DNA of 64,000 bases from Elgaria multicarinata webbii. Lineage: Eukaryota > Chordata > Lepidosauria > Squamata > Anguidae. A program made the translations under genes and the position numbers. The DNA lies in contig NC_086179.1 in assembly GCF_023053635.1 (NCBI RefSeq), positions 1,068,001 through 1,132,000 of the forward strand, read 5' to 3'. Under the pieces are notes generated by a model. It was not told the origin of the DNA. It saw only the letters and a list, made by a program, of their open reading frames with translations, and did no database searches. Shown piece by piece: positions 54,751 through 64,000 of this stretch. The number at the start of each line of letters is the position of its first letter. Position 1 is the first letter of the stretch.

Positions 54751-54753
<3 letters not shown>
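54005..54753. other. Intergenic, no gene recognised
   Basis: G/C homopolymer runs (54517-54530) and unique sequence. A weak imperfect inverted pairing (CCTCCCATGGCAATTAAGCT against AACTTAATTGCCATGTTGGG) spans 54500-54612. No supported exon. Confidence 0.4.

Positions 54754-54796
<43 letters not shown>
54754..54796. repeat. (AG)n microsatellite
   Basis: An AG array of about 43 bp, 100 bp left of the CpG island. Confidence 0.95.
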
Positions 54797-54801
<5 letters not shown>

Positions 54802-55132
54802 TGTGCGTTATTGCCCTCCTCAAAGGTTAACCCACCAGGGCAGGAAGTCCTTCTCCAGGTCCTCTAAGTGGGCGCCAGATGCTGGTGGCCGGTGGGTGGT
54901 TCGGCTCTTCCTGGACTTTTCCCCGCCCTGGAGCGAGGCGCGTCGGAGCTGGTGCGCTCGCCGTGCGTGTGTTGGGGCTTGGAGGGAGCGTCACAAATGC
55001 CCACCACAGGGAGAGAAGACAACCCCCAAACTCGCCGGCTCCGTCCGGCCTCCCTCCCGGCCTCCCCGCTGCTCGCTGTGCGGAGCGGCCGCCCTCGCTC
55101 CCCGCGCCCATGGGCATCGCGCACCGCTTGCC

Positions 55133-55439
55133 TAGGGTGACCCTATGGAAAGGAGGACGTGGCTCCTGTATCTTTAACAGTGGCATAGAAAAGGGAAGTT
55201 CAGCAGGTGTCACTTGTAGATATGGGGAACCTGGTGAAATTCTCTCTTCACCACCACAGTTAAAGTGCAGGAGCTATACTAGGGTGACCAGGTTTAAAAG
55301 AGGGCAGGGCTCCGCAGCTTTAACTATTGTGATGAAGAGGGAATTTCACCATATACAAATGACACCTGCTGAAATTCCCTTTTCAATACAGCTGTTAAAG
55401 GCACAGGAGCCCTGTCCTCCCTTCCACAGGGTCACCCTA
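55133..55439. mobile_element. Fold-back hAT-like MITE 'TAGGGTGACC', copy 3, perfect TSD
   Basis: 307 bp from TAGGGTGACCCTATGGAAAG to CACAGGGTCACCCTA. CGCTTGCC flanks both ends exactly (55125-55132 and 55440-55447), an 8-bp TSD that fits hAT. The two halves are reverse complements with a short middle containing GCTATACTAGGGTGACCAGG. It splits the CpG island. Confidence 0.92.
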
Positions 55440-55808
55440 CGCTTGCCGAAGTCGCCCTTTCCGCGTGCCGGGGCCCCTGGGAAGCGCTGCGGGCCCCTCT
55501 CCGCGGGCCCCTCGCATCTCCTTCCGCGGGCGCCCCTTCGCCGCCTGCCGGCCCGCCTGCCCACATTTGCGTGCGCGCGGGGGGGGGGGCGCCAGCTGCG
55601 TATGCAACCGCCGTGCGCCAATGGCCTGCGCCCCGCCGCCCCCCCCCCCCCCCGCCCGCCCGCCCGCGAGCAATCTGGGCCGCCGCGAGGGAGGCCGGGA
55701 GGTTCGCTGGGCCAGCAAGCGCCGCTGCAGCGCCCGAGCCGAGGCTGGAGGGGCCGCGGGCGGCCGAGCGGAGGCAGCTGCCGCGCTTCGCCGCTCGTGG
55801 CCGGGGAG

Positions 55809-55863
55809 ATGGCAGCCGCGCGGCCGCAGCCGGACCTCCGCGACGGATGCGGCTTCGGCCCTG
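55809..55863 (+). CDS. TMEM53-like gene, coding exon 1
   Basis: ATG at 55809 in GGGAGATGGC context inside the CpG island. The 55-nt exon ends at GGCCCTG|GTGAGC in phase 1, the phase needed by exon 2. It is supported by context and phase, not by recognised protein homology. Confidence 0.6.
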
Positions 55864-58800
55864 GTGAGCGGCGAGGCGGGCTTGCGAGCGGGAGGGCGGA
55901 CTGGGCTGGCTGCTCCGCGCCCGTGCGCTTCAGCAGGGGGGGGCGCCCCGGGGCAGGAGCGGCGCCCGGCGGGCTCGGGCAGCGTCGACGCGGCTGCTTG
56001 AAAAGGGCTTGGAACAGCCGCGGCAACTGTCGGGGCCCCGAGGGCCTCCTCCGGCTTGGGGTAGATCTGGCCTCGCCAAAGCACCTCCGGGCGGGGGGCG
56101 GGGGAAGGGCTCCTGCGTGGCGCTGCTGGGGTTCTCGGGTGGGTGCTCGGATGCCGCCACCCGTGACCTTTGGCTCGCGCCCGGCGGCGGTGCTGAACGG
56201 CGCCATCCCACCGACCTCGAAGGTCGTGGCTGTGAGGGGTGGCCCCACACCAGGGAAGCCCCCCTCCCCTGCTGGTCCACGCGAGTTCTTGGCGCTGCAG
56301 CCGGAGCGCTCCCTGAAACGTCCCCCCATTGTGACTCGGCTTCAGCCGGCCTTCCGGCAAGTAAGGAAGACCCCTTGTCCAGCAAAGCAGGCAGGACCCC
56401 TTCCCCCCTTCCCCAGAACAGGCCAAGAGGCCCGGCGCCAAAGTGTCGCGGAGGCGGGTGGAGGGGCAGCGCACAAAGGGCTTGGTGATTCTCTGGGCAG
56501 GGCAGGGTATCGCCTTCCGTGGAGGCCTCCTTCCAGCCCAAGCTAGAGAGGAAGGGGTGCCCTGGGCCTTGGCGCTGATAGGTGGGCATCCTGTGAGTCC
56601 GCACTAGCAGACGGGCCAACAGCTGGGGCCTAGACGTGGGTGCACAGCCAGGCCTCCTGCAGAGGGGCCACTTCCCAGGGAGCAGCAGGCCCTGTGCCCT
56701 TCAGCAGGCCCCGGGCCAGTGGCCAGGACTCCGGCCTGAGGCGGATAACTCCTCGCTCCCTCGGACAGTTTGGTTCCCAAACTTGAACGTGTTTATCTGA
56801 GATCAAGAGAGAATGCAAAGGCTTTAAAGGACAGCCCCAACTCAGTGCCAGCTTTACAAATCTTTACCAAGCGTTTTGGGCTTCAAGAATTAAGGTTTGG
56901 GTGGTCGGCCCTGAAACTTCGCTCAAGCCGAACAATGCAAAGTGGTACCACAAAATATACATTTATTGCTCAAACAGAATGAGAGAATAACAGAACTGTG
57001 CAATGATAAAACAAGGAAAACACATTACTACAAACAATGCTATTAGGACGATTAGAAGCATAATGCAGATAATTAGGAATAGCACTCCTATTGAATACAA
57101 TGAATACTTATCAGCAATACACGTTACACTCCTATTCTGTGTGAAAGGTCCAGCACAGGCGCTTCTGCCTCTCCTCCCCCTCCTCCACCATCCCAACACA
57201 CACACACTATAACCAAACAGAGCAGGAGACTAAGAAATTAATAGGCAAATTCCACATTGGGGATGGCTAGGGAAGGAATCCAAACGTAAACATGGCCAAC
57301 GAAATAATGCCTTTGTACAAATCTATGGTCTGATCCCACTTGGAAATATATGTACTGTTCTGGTCACGCTGCCTCAAACAAGCTCTTGTAGAGGTGGAAA
57401 AGGTGCAGCAAAGGGTGACCAAAATAATATCAGGGCTTGGAGCAACCCCTCTGTAATGAAAGAACGCATCATTTGAGGCACTTTAGCTTGGAAAAAAATG
57501 CGAGTAAGGGCGGGCACAACATGCTAGAAGTGTATAAAATTGTGCACGTTGTGGTGAAAGCGGATAGAAGGAAAAACCTCTCCCTATCCACTTTTTCCAC
57601 ATCATGCATAATTTTATACACGTCTCCCTTTCTTATAATACGAGAACCCAGAGGGGTCATCCCATGCAGCTGAATGGTGGGAGATAGAGGACAGAAAGAA
57701 GAAAGTCCCGCGGTGCGGAGTTAAACTTCGGAATTCACTTGCACAGGACGTAGTGATGGCCACCAGTTAGGATGACTTTAAAAGGGGATTGGACAAATTC
57801 CTGGAGAACGAGCTTCTGTCACGCTGGCTTCTTCTTACCACCAGGACCAAGGGCAGCGTGGGCCTCTCAGTGCCAGCTGACAGGGGACCCAAGCAGGAGG
57901 GTGCTCTGGTGCTCACGTCCTGTGAGGTCCCCGGAGCGCCTTCAAAGATGATGTTTCAGAAATGTTAGTTGTCAAGGAAGCGGGATTTATTATCTGGCTG
58001 CTGAGAACAGCTATCCTAAAAATTGCAGCACTAGACGGCCATTGTTACAAGGGCTTATCCGTGGCCGATGGAGCCATGTGCATCCCTTCCTCTCTAGGAG
58101 GGGGTCTGGGATGCAGGGAAGCGCATCCTCCAAAGTGCATTCTTCCCTCACATGCCTTCTCATCCCCTGCTTCACTCAGTGAATGGGTGGAATTTATCAA
58201 CTACAGCTTTGATTACACCACTCCTGCCGCCGCCACAAACCCCGGCTGACAACAAGCAGAGAAGCTGGGATCTTCTTGAGAGAACTGCAGAAGCAGGAGA
58301 GGCTGCGGGTCACCCCTACCCTGAGGAGTATTCCTGGGAGAGTGGAGCACATGGGGAACCCGGCGGGGTGGGGGTGGGGCAGGTGGGGGCAGTGCCCCAG
58401 TCCTGCAGCCGGAGGGTCCGTCCTCCCCTTCCCATCCCCCCTGGCTCCTGGCCGGCTTGTGTTCTGGAGAGATTCCAGGGCCAAGGTCAGCCAGGGGACG
58501 TGCCCCTGTTCCCATGGAAACCCAGGGGAGAAGATGCCCCCCACCGCATTCCTGGCTGGGGTCCCCCCCCCAGCCCAGAGCACCTTCTCCCGGCCCACAC
58601 ACTGAGTAACAAACCATTCGGATTAGATCTGAACACACTGCTGCTTTATGCTGGCAAGTTCTCCCCTCAAGTTTGGTTTGGTTATTTTTCTGGCTCGGTT
58701 GTTTGTTCTCTTGATCTCTGTGTGTGTGTATTGTTTGTTTTTGTTTTGTGTTTATATATTGTAAGTGGTTTTACAATGTGAGCAGCCTTACAGGTATCTG

Positions 58801-61800
58801 GGCCAAAAGACAGGATATACATATTTCAGTTAATAAAATGAATACATATTTGGATGGATGTGCACTGAGTAATTCTCCAACAGGAGCAGTGACTCCTGCG
58901 TGCGGGAGGCTGAGGCTTGGCTCAGGAAGCCCTGGGTTTAAATCCCACCTCTGCTGTGCACTTGCTGGGAGGCCTGGGCCAGCTGCTCTCTCTCAGCCTC
59001 ATCCCCATGTTGGAGACGCAGCAACAGGGCAAGGGATGCCGCCCTGGCTTGGACTGCAGAGTCCCCCGCCAAGGGTTCCTGAGCAAATGTCGCAGCCTCG
59101 GGACAAGAGGAGGGGGTCCTCTGATGGATCGGTATCTGGTTGGAGAACAGGAAGCAGGAATGAACCGCCAGTTCTCACAATGGAGGGATGCCAGCAGTGG
59201 GGACCCCCAGGGAGTGGGTCTGGTGCCTTTGAACTTGTTCATAAATGATCTGGTGTTCTGGTCAAGCAGCGAGGTAGCCAAATGGTTTGTTAACCATTTA
59301 AGGTGGCTAAAATCTGTACGCCGCCCTGAAATCCCAGTGATAATAGGGCAGGTTATAAATGCTCTGATGAATAATAAAGAAATGAAATGAAAAGGGATTG
59401 CACAAATTCAAGAAAGGTCCCTCCCTCCATAGTGGGGGTATAGGCATTGCAATGGCAAATGCAATGGCATACGAAGATCCCTGCTGGATCACACAAGAGC
59501 TCTATCAGGAAAAACTTCCTGACTGTTAGAGCAGTATGACAATGGAATCAGCTACCTAGGGAGGTGGTGGGCTCTCCCACACTGGAGGCCTTCAAGAGGC
59601 AGCTGGACAACCCTCTGTCAGGGATGCTTTAGGGTGGATTCCTGCACTGAGCAGGGGGCTGGACTCAATGGCCTTGTAGGCCCCTTCCAACTCTGCTGTT
59701 CTATGATTCTATGATTCTACACTGTCCTGTTGTCCACGGTGGCCGACCAGATGCCTCCTGGAAGCCCACTAGCTTGACATGTGGGCAACAGGACCCTCCC
59801 ACTTGCTTTTCTTGGCCCCTGGTGTTGAGAGACATCCTGCCTCTGACACTGGAAGTGATATGCATGATGATTAGTATCTACTAGGGCTGTGCACAGACCC
59901 CCCCAAACCACTTTGCGGCCCGATCTGCAACTTTCGGATCAGGCTGATCCGCTTCGCTCCAACCCTCCCCCGCTCCACTCAGCAGAGCGAGATCTGGAGG
60001 GGTGGATCGACATTTTGCCCCCCTTCCCTACTTACTTGCCTCTGTGGTGGCAGCGGCTCGCCGAATAAGCCCCCCTGCCCCCTTACCTGGCTCTGCCACT
60101 GTCGCTGCATGGACTGTGCCGCCACCGCCAGGTAAACCCCCTTATCTGCCTCCATTGCGGTCCAGCGCCGGCTTCAACTGAGGGCCAGGCCTCAAACCGG
60201 AAGAGCAGACTGTGGCCTGCTCCTCCGTCTTGAGGCCTGGCCCTCAGTTGAAGCCGGTGCTGGACCACGATGGAGGCAGGTAAGCCCCCCTGCCCCCTTA
60301 CCTGGCTCTGTTGCCATCACCGCATGGACTGCGGTGATGCCAGGTGAGCCCTCTCCCCCCTTACCTGTGTTCGGAGCTCTGGATGGAGGCGAACCGCTTC
60401 GCCTTGATCCGCAGCTCCCCCAACCTGATCCGGATCCACCTTTGGCAGAGGCGGATCAGGTCGGTTCGCTCCGGATTCGCAATCCGGAGCGGAGCAGACC
60501 ACAGCCCTAGTATCTACAGATAGCCTCTTATCCTCCTAAACAAGCTGCATTTGGCCCTTGTTCCATAGCATTTTGCTACAGAAAATCAGTGGCAAATCTG
60601 CCCCTCCTTCCCCCAAAAATGGCAACCACCAAATTCCATGGAGAAGGGGAAGCAGGAGTACATCCCATGGGGTAGGGCTGGGGGAGAAAACATCCCCTGG
60701 ATCTCCCAAAATTATTCACCCCTGTTCTATCTGCTTAATACTTTTATCCTTCACAGTCCTTCCTACCAATTTACCTGGAACAGACATTAAGCTAAGTGGC
60801 TTGTAATTTTTAGGATTCTTCCCTCCTGCCCTCAAGATCCTTTTATTAAAACTAGTATTACATTGGCCACTTTCCAGTCATCTGGAAAAGCCGATCTTAG
60901 AGACCTGTGACCTATTTCTGTTAGAAGACAGCAGTGCCACATTTGAGTTCTTTAAGAGCCCTTGGGTGGCTGCCATCGGGGCCGGTTCATTTGCTGGTTT
61001 CCAGTCACCTGACCCCACCGTTTGGCTCAGTTCCTTGCGCTCCTCATGACACATGATGCGGTGATGGCCACCAACCAACACGGATGGCTTTAATGGGGGT
61101 TTAGGCAAATTCATGGAGGGAACTGCTATTGATGGCACCTAACCATTATCCGAATTCTGCCTATACGACCTCCAGTCTTGAAGCCAGAATGCCTCTCTGT
61201 ATCAATAGGTCAGGAGCCACAGCGGCAAGGGATCCCGCTTGACCGGGACGCTGCACAGCAGCAGCAGCAGCAGCAGCACACGCCGTCTGCCTCCCGCCTG
61301 GGCTGTGGCTTTCCTAGCGGCGTCTGGCTGGCCACTGAGGGAAGCAGAGTGCTGGTGTGAGCCGGCAGGGCTCTTCTGACGCGCTGCTCTTACCTTACAG
61401 GGCTACTGTGAGGATTACATTACCTGGATAATGCTTGCGAGGTGTTCGCGACATTCGAAAAGTCACTAAGTGTTGTTCCTGGGTGCGTCAATGAGGCTTC
61501 AGCACGACCCTGGTAGGTTATTTTTGCAAGGATCGGGGAGCTGGAAGGTGGCGCGGGGTGGGGGGGGGAAGGTAAGCCCAGGGGGGGAGGCTGAGCCTTA
61601 GCATGGCTTTTGAGGAGGGGGACGGGACGGGATGGGCTGTGGGCGCCACTCCTGCTCCTCCCCTTCCTTCGCTGGCCCACTTTGTTCCAGGACCTTCAGC
61701 AGATCTCCAGTGTGCCCTCTTCAACTAGGACTAGAATCGCACCCAGCGCACAGGGAAGCTATGGCACTCACTGCCACAAGATGTAGTGATGGCCACCAAT

Positions 61801-62891
61801 GTGGACGCCTTGGAGAGGGAGTTAGACAAATTCATGGAGAAGGAGACGGCGAGCCACGGCTACTAGTTCTGACGGCTATGTATTCTCTCCGATACCAGAG
61901 GCAGTATTGCCCCTGCATGCCAACTGCTGGGGAACATGAGCCGGAGGCTGTCATTGGGCTCACGTCCTGCTGGTGGGCTTCCCACTGGGGCATCTGGCTG
62001 GCCACTGGGGCCACAGAATGCTGGGCTACAGAGCCCCTTGGTCTGATCCAGCTCCAGGACTCTTCTGCCGTTCTTACGCTGGGACAGGCTGGCCAGCTCT
62101 CGGGGGGTGGGGGGGAAACAGGAGCGAAGTTTAATGTGGCCGTTCTGGGATAGGCGGGACCTCAGCGCAGCGCAGCCTCTAGCGGACCGGGGGCGGGCGG
62201 GGGGGGCTTGGCAATTGCAGCTCCGGAGATGGCGGACCAAGTGCAAAGGGCATCTTGTCCGCTCCATTCCTTCTCCCCATTATGTATTTTCCAGGGCGCC
62301 ACGTCCCAGGCGAGGCACAAGCGGCAGCACCAGCCGAAGCCCCGCCTTTAACGTGCCCCAAAGAAGCAGGCGGCCCACTGCCTGAGCCTGTGCCCTTCAG
62401 CCCCGAGGAGCTGCTTGACTCCAGACTGGCGCCCCCTCCAGCCCACGCCTTGCCAGCCCCTGGCTTGGCAGTGACGGCCGTCTCCCGCACCATCCGCCTC
62501 TACCACCCCCCGGGCGACATCCTCGCTTCCCAGCCTCTGGTGGTGCTGCTGCCCTGGTTTGGCGCTCGGCCCCGTGCCTTGGCCAAGTACCTGTCTCTCT
62601 ACCTGGGGCGCAGCTGGCCCGTGCTGGTAGTCGAGAGCAGCCTGGGCCACTTCCTGTGGCCACGGTGGGGGCTGGCCTATGCCGCACGGGTGCTTGGCCT
62701 GCTAGCGGACGGCAAGGCCCTGGGTGCCCGGCCCCTGCTCATCCACGCCTTCTCCATCGGAGGATACGCCTTCGCCCAGATGATGGTGCACCTGACCAGC
62801 CACCCTGAGCAGCATGCTGGTGTGCGGGAGCGCATCTGCGGCTTGGTCTACGACAGCTTGGTCGCCGGCAGCCTGGCGGATATGGCGCGGG
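55809..62891 (+). CDS. TMEM53-like (DUF829) alpha/beta-hydrolase-fold gene, partial
   Basis: Two coding exons are visible: 55809-55863 and 62295-62891, joined by a 6.4-kb phase-1 GT-AG intron; the gene continues right. The start ATG gives MAAARPQPDLRDGCGFGPG, then RHVPGEAQ. The family-defining part follows: LVVLLPWFGARPRALAKYLS, YLGRSWPVLVVESSLGHFLW, the nucleophile-elbow-like HAFSIGGYAFAQMMVHL and CGLVYDSLVAGSLADMARG, which parallels the FDSAPG region of TMEM53. TMEM53 itself is a nuclear-envelope protein that limits BMP-SMAD signalling; this looks like a divergent relative rather than TMEM53 proper. The Pro/Ala-rich N-terminus is atypical. Catalytic activity is unproven for the family. The exon 2 donor at CGCGGG|GTGAGT leaves phase 1. 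Confidence 0.82.
57290..57830 (+). mobile_element. CR1-superfamily LINE (second lineage) with internal inverted duplication
   Basis: The ORF2 C-terminal region is broken into short frames (DVVMATS-like end near 57750; AAGTGTATAAAATTGTGCAC near 57530). Positions 57524-57622 form an imperfect hairpin because a segment has been duplicated in inverted orientation. Frameshifts and stops are numerous. It lies in the first intron of the TMEM53-like gene. Confidence 0.65.
57831..58689. other. TMEM53-like gene intron, no exon recognised
   Basis: Unique sequence with long open frames but no recognisable domain. Confidence 0.4.
58690..58855 (+). mobile_element. L2-like LINE 3' tail
   Basis: A T-rich 3' UTR with TTTTACAATGTGAGCAGCCT and AAAAGACAGGATATACATAT, ending in AATAAAATGAATAC. 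Confidence 0.5.
58890..59010 (+). mobile_element. tRNA-derived SINE, 5' part
   Basis: GGGTTTAAATCCCACCTCTG is a degraded box B and is followed by GGCCTGGGCCAGCTGCTCTC, the SINE body seen at 7375. The 3' part is missing. Confidence 0.5.
59055..59395 (+). mobile_element. CR1-superfamily LINE RT fragment and L2-like tail
   Basis: Positions 59055-59290 encode a degenerate reverse-transcriptase stretch (PRQGFLSKC, LVPLNLFINDLVFW) parallel to that at 16900-17150. Positions 59300-59395 are an L2-like tail (GTACGCCGCCCTGAAATCCC). Confidence 0.6.
59504..59719 (+). mobile_element. CR1 LINE 3' end
   Basis: TATCAGGAAAAACTTCCTGA through the ORF2 end, a full 3' UTR and an octamer tail. Close to the 1-377 copy in sequence, so relatively young. 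Confidence 0.93.
59882..60509. mobile_element. hAT-like fold-back element, 628 bp, perfect 8-bp TSD
   Basis: The termini are TAGGGCTGTGCACAG and CACAGCCCTA in inverted orientation. GTATCTAC flanks both ends exactly (59874-59881 and 60510-60517). The interior contains paired CGGATC-rich subterminal blocks and a long internal inverted repeat (60147-60195 against 60230-60280). No ORF of note. It lies in the first intron of the TMEM53-like gene. Confidence 0.92.
60720..60990 (-). mobile_element. CR1-superfamily LINE, RT N-terminal region, minus strand
   Basis: The minus strand reads as the segment before the RT core (VLKELKCGTAVF-like, FWKVANVILVL-like and LINVCSR-like pieces in broken frames). 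It stands head-to-head with plus-strand fragments that start at 61065. Confidence 0.45.
61065..61380 (+). mobile_element. CR1-superfamily LINE (second lineage) 3' end
   Basis: GCGGTGATGGCCACCAACCA parallels DVVMATN, then FMEGTAI-like, a TAA and a tail with a (CAG)n run at 61255-61278 inserted. Confidence 0.6.
61255..61278. repeat. (CAG)n trinucleotide run
   Basis: Eight CAG/GCA units within a LINE tail, intronic in the TMEM53-like gene. Confidence 0.9.
61755..62075 (+). mobile_element. CR1-superfamily LINE (second lineage) 3' end
   Basis: AGCTATGGCACTCACTGCCA, ATGTAGTGATGGCCACCAAT, then the tail with GGGGAACATGAGCCGGAGG and CCTTGGTCTGATCCAGCTCC. It ends about 220 bp before exon 2 of the TMEM53-like gene. 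Confidence 0.7.
62295..62891 (+). CDS. TMEM53-like gene, coding exon 2 (DUF829 core)
   Basis: The acceptor TATGTATTTTCCAG ends at 62294 and the donor GCGGG|GTGAGT follows 62891. The 597-nt exon enters and leaves in phase 1. It carries the hydrolase-fold core with HAFSIGG and VYDS. The ATG at 62255 lies in the intron and is rejected as the start. Confidence 0.88.
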
Positions 62892-64000
62892 GTGAGTGGT
62901 GGTGGTGGAGGTGCTGGGCATGCGAGGCCCTGGCAGGGGGAGGAAAGTGTGTGTGGGGGGGAGGGAAGGGCTGTGCACCCATGAAGTGGATCCTCTCCTC
63001 AGCAGGGGATCACAGCCCCCACACGGTGTGTAGCTGGCTGGCCAGGGGGAGTAGGCTAGGGAAGAAGGGGGGTGACCAAAGCTACGGTACGAAGCACAGT
63101 CCTCCTACCTGGGGCAGAGCTCCCTTGCATCTGCAGGCTTTCAACTGGCTTTAAATGCACTTTGCCCAATACTATTGGGGCTTGCCCTTTATAGACCAGG
63201 CTGGCTGGCTGGGGGACGTTGGGCACTGGAGGACAATTTTCCTGTCTAAGCCCTTAAAATCTCCTCTGGTTAATCAGGATGCTTTATGGCGTTTTTCTGT
63301 CTTAACCAACAGGCATCAGCCTTTTCCGGCCCATCTAACCCTGCAACCCGAGACCGGCTTTTAGTCCCCCTCCCCACTATATGTATGGGGCTTTTGCCTC
63401 TCTCCCTGTAAGGCATCCATAAAGGAAGGAAGGAAGGACCTCCCTTTCAGTGGCAGGACAGCTGCTGCTTTGCCCCCCCCCCCCCGACCAAAGGCCGACG
63501 CCGATGTAGTCCAGCCTTCTGCCCCCACAGTGGCCAGCTGGATGCCCATGAGAATCCCACAAGCCAGGCATGAGCGCAAGAGCCCCCTCCCGCTCAGGTT
63601 CCCTGGCAGCTGGTCATCCGAAGCCTCCTGGCCCGGATCCTGGAGGCACTGCCCAGCCATCGCGCCCTCACACCCTCTCCAGGTGAGAGGGTCCCAGGCG
63701 GGAGACCATTTCTCTCTCGGAGCCCCCGTTGCTCAATGGCCATTGGTCCTGCTAGCTCAGGGAGCCCCCTTTCAGGGGCAGCAGACCTCTTACAGCCAAT
63801 AGTCAGAGCCTGCCTCCTGGGGAAGGCTGTGCCCATCACACCCCACTTGTGAGCCCCCGGTCAGCCCCTGCTAGGAACAGGGTGTCTGGCGCATGGACCT
63901 TGCCCATCAGGGCCCCTTGCGGGGATGCACCTTGGCTTTACGGACTGTGACCTAGCAGTAGGCAGGCACCTGTGCCATGTTTGTGACCCGCCTTCTCTCC
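62892..64000 (+). other. TMEM53-like gene, following intron; weak candidate exon
   Basis: The C-terminal half of the DUF829 domain is not recognisable here, so it must lie to the right or in diverged exons. One exon-like piece ends at the donor CTCCAG|GTGAGA after 63682 and reads VPWQLVIRSLLARILEALPS from 63598. Its best acceptor (63597) gives phase 0, which does not fit exon 2; a poorer one at 63580 would fit phase 1. A C-run at 63474-63485 is also present. Confidence 0.3.

Larger units (their letters stand above)
54860..56330 (+). promoter_or_regulatory. CpG island / promoter of the TMEM53-like gene
   Basis: Two CpG-dense blocks (54860-55132 and 55440-56330) were once contiguous and are now split by a 307-bp fold-back element. 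Poly-G/C runs occur at 55577-55590 and 55635-55660. The first coding exon of the TMEM53-like gene lies at 55809-55863 inside the right block. Long GC-driven open frames cross the island on both strands and are not taken as genes. Confidence 0.75.

Noticed and set aside
54879-56546. 555-codon plus-strand open frame across the CpG island
   Set aside because: It reads straight through a transposon insertion and its TSDs, has no recognisable domain, and is explained by stop-codon depletion in very GC-rich DNA. The opposite strand is open too.
62255-63154. A single-exon 299-codon gene starting at ATG 62255
   Set aside because: The first codons lie in an intron ending TTTTCCAG and the last third runs past a consensus donor at 62891/62892; the domain homology is confined to the splice-bounded part.
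1-64000. Endogenous retrovirus or other LTR element
   Set aside because: No pair of long direct repeats with TG..CA ends and no gag, pol or env fragment was recognised. The reverse-transcriptase remnants all fit LINE clades.

Overview
This is animal nuclear DNA, most likely from a squamate reptile (a lizard or close relative). The coding sequence is sparse and split by GT-AG introns. The repeats are CR1 LINE 3' ends, L2-like LINE tails, an L1 remnant, a BovB/RTE fragment, tRNA-derived SINEs and many short DNA transposons of hAT and probably Harbinger type. BovB together with abundant CR1 and L2 favours squamates. No repeat library was run, so family names rest on recognised protein fragments, termini and target-site duplications (TSDs). 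I saw no recognisable retrovirus or other LTR element.

Layout. 1-14.5 kb: repeats and unique intergenic DNA, including an L1 3' end split by CR1 and BovB copies, a 594-bp hAT-like element and a 17-bp minisatellite. 14.5-15.5 kb: a strong CpG island with a good splice donor, a candidate promoter and 5' exon of PRRT4. 16-25 kb: LINE fragments and unique DNA. 26.0-40.9 kb: PRRT4 on the plus strand, three coding exons joined by phase-1 introns and a 3' UTR with a poly(A) signal. Inside its 10.5-kb second coding intron, on the same strand, lies an uninterrupted 479-codon adenylate kinase 8 (AK8) reading frame: an intronless, apparently intact retrogene. 41.9-44.9 kb: a 3.07-kb element with hAT features and a perfect 8-bp TSD, carrying a CpG-rich segment. 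45-54.8 kb: repeats, including a CR1 with another LINE tail inserted in it, a CR1 broken by a fold-back DNA element, and a perfect 29-bp hairpin. 54.9-56.3 kb: a second CpG island, itself split by a fold-back element with a perfect 8-bp TSD, holding the first coding exon of a TMEM53-like (DUF829) gene. Its second coding exon lies at 62.3-62.9 kb and the gene runs on beyond the window.

How the parts relate. Both host genes read left to right and each is preceded by or starts in a CpG island. PRRT4 is a multi-pass membrane protein. The TMEM53-like protein belongs to an alpha/beta-hydrolase-like family of unclear biochemistry. AK8 is a tandem adenylate kinase normally spread over many exons; the intronless copy here is nested in PRRT4 and is the most notable item. 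The rest records transposon activity: about twenty CR1 3' ends on both strands, and several DNA-element insertions whose TSDs are still readable.
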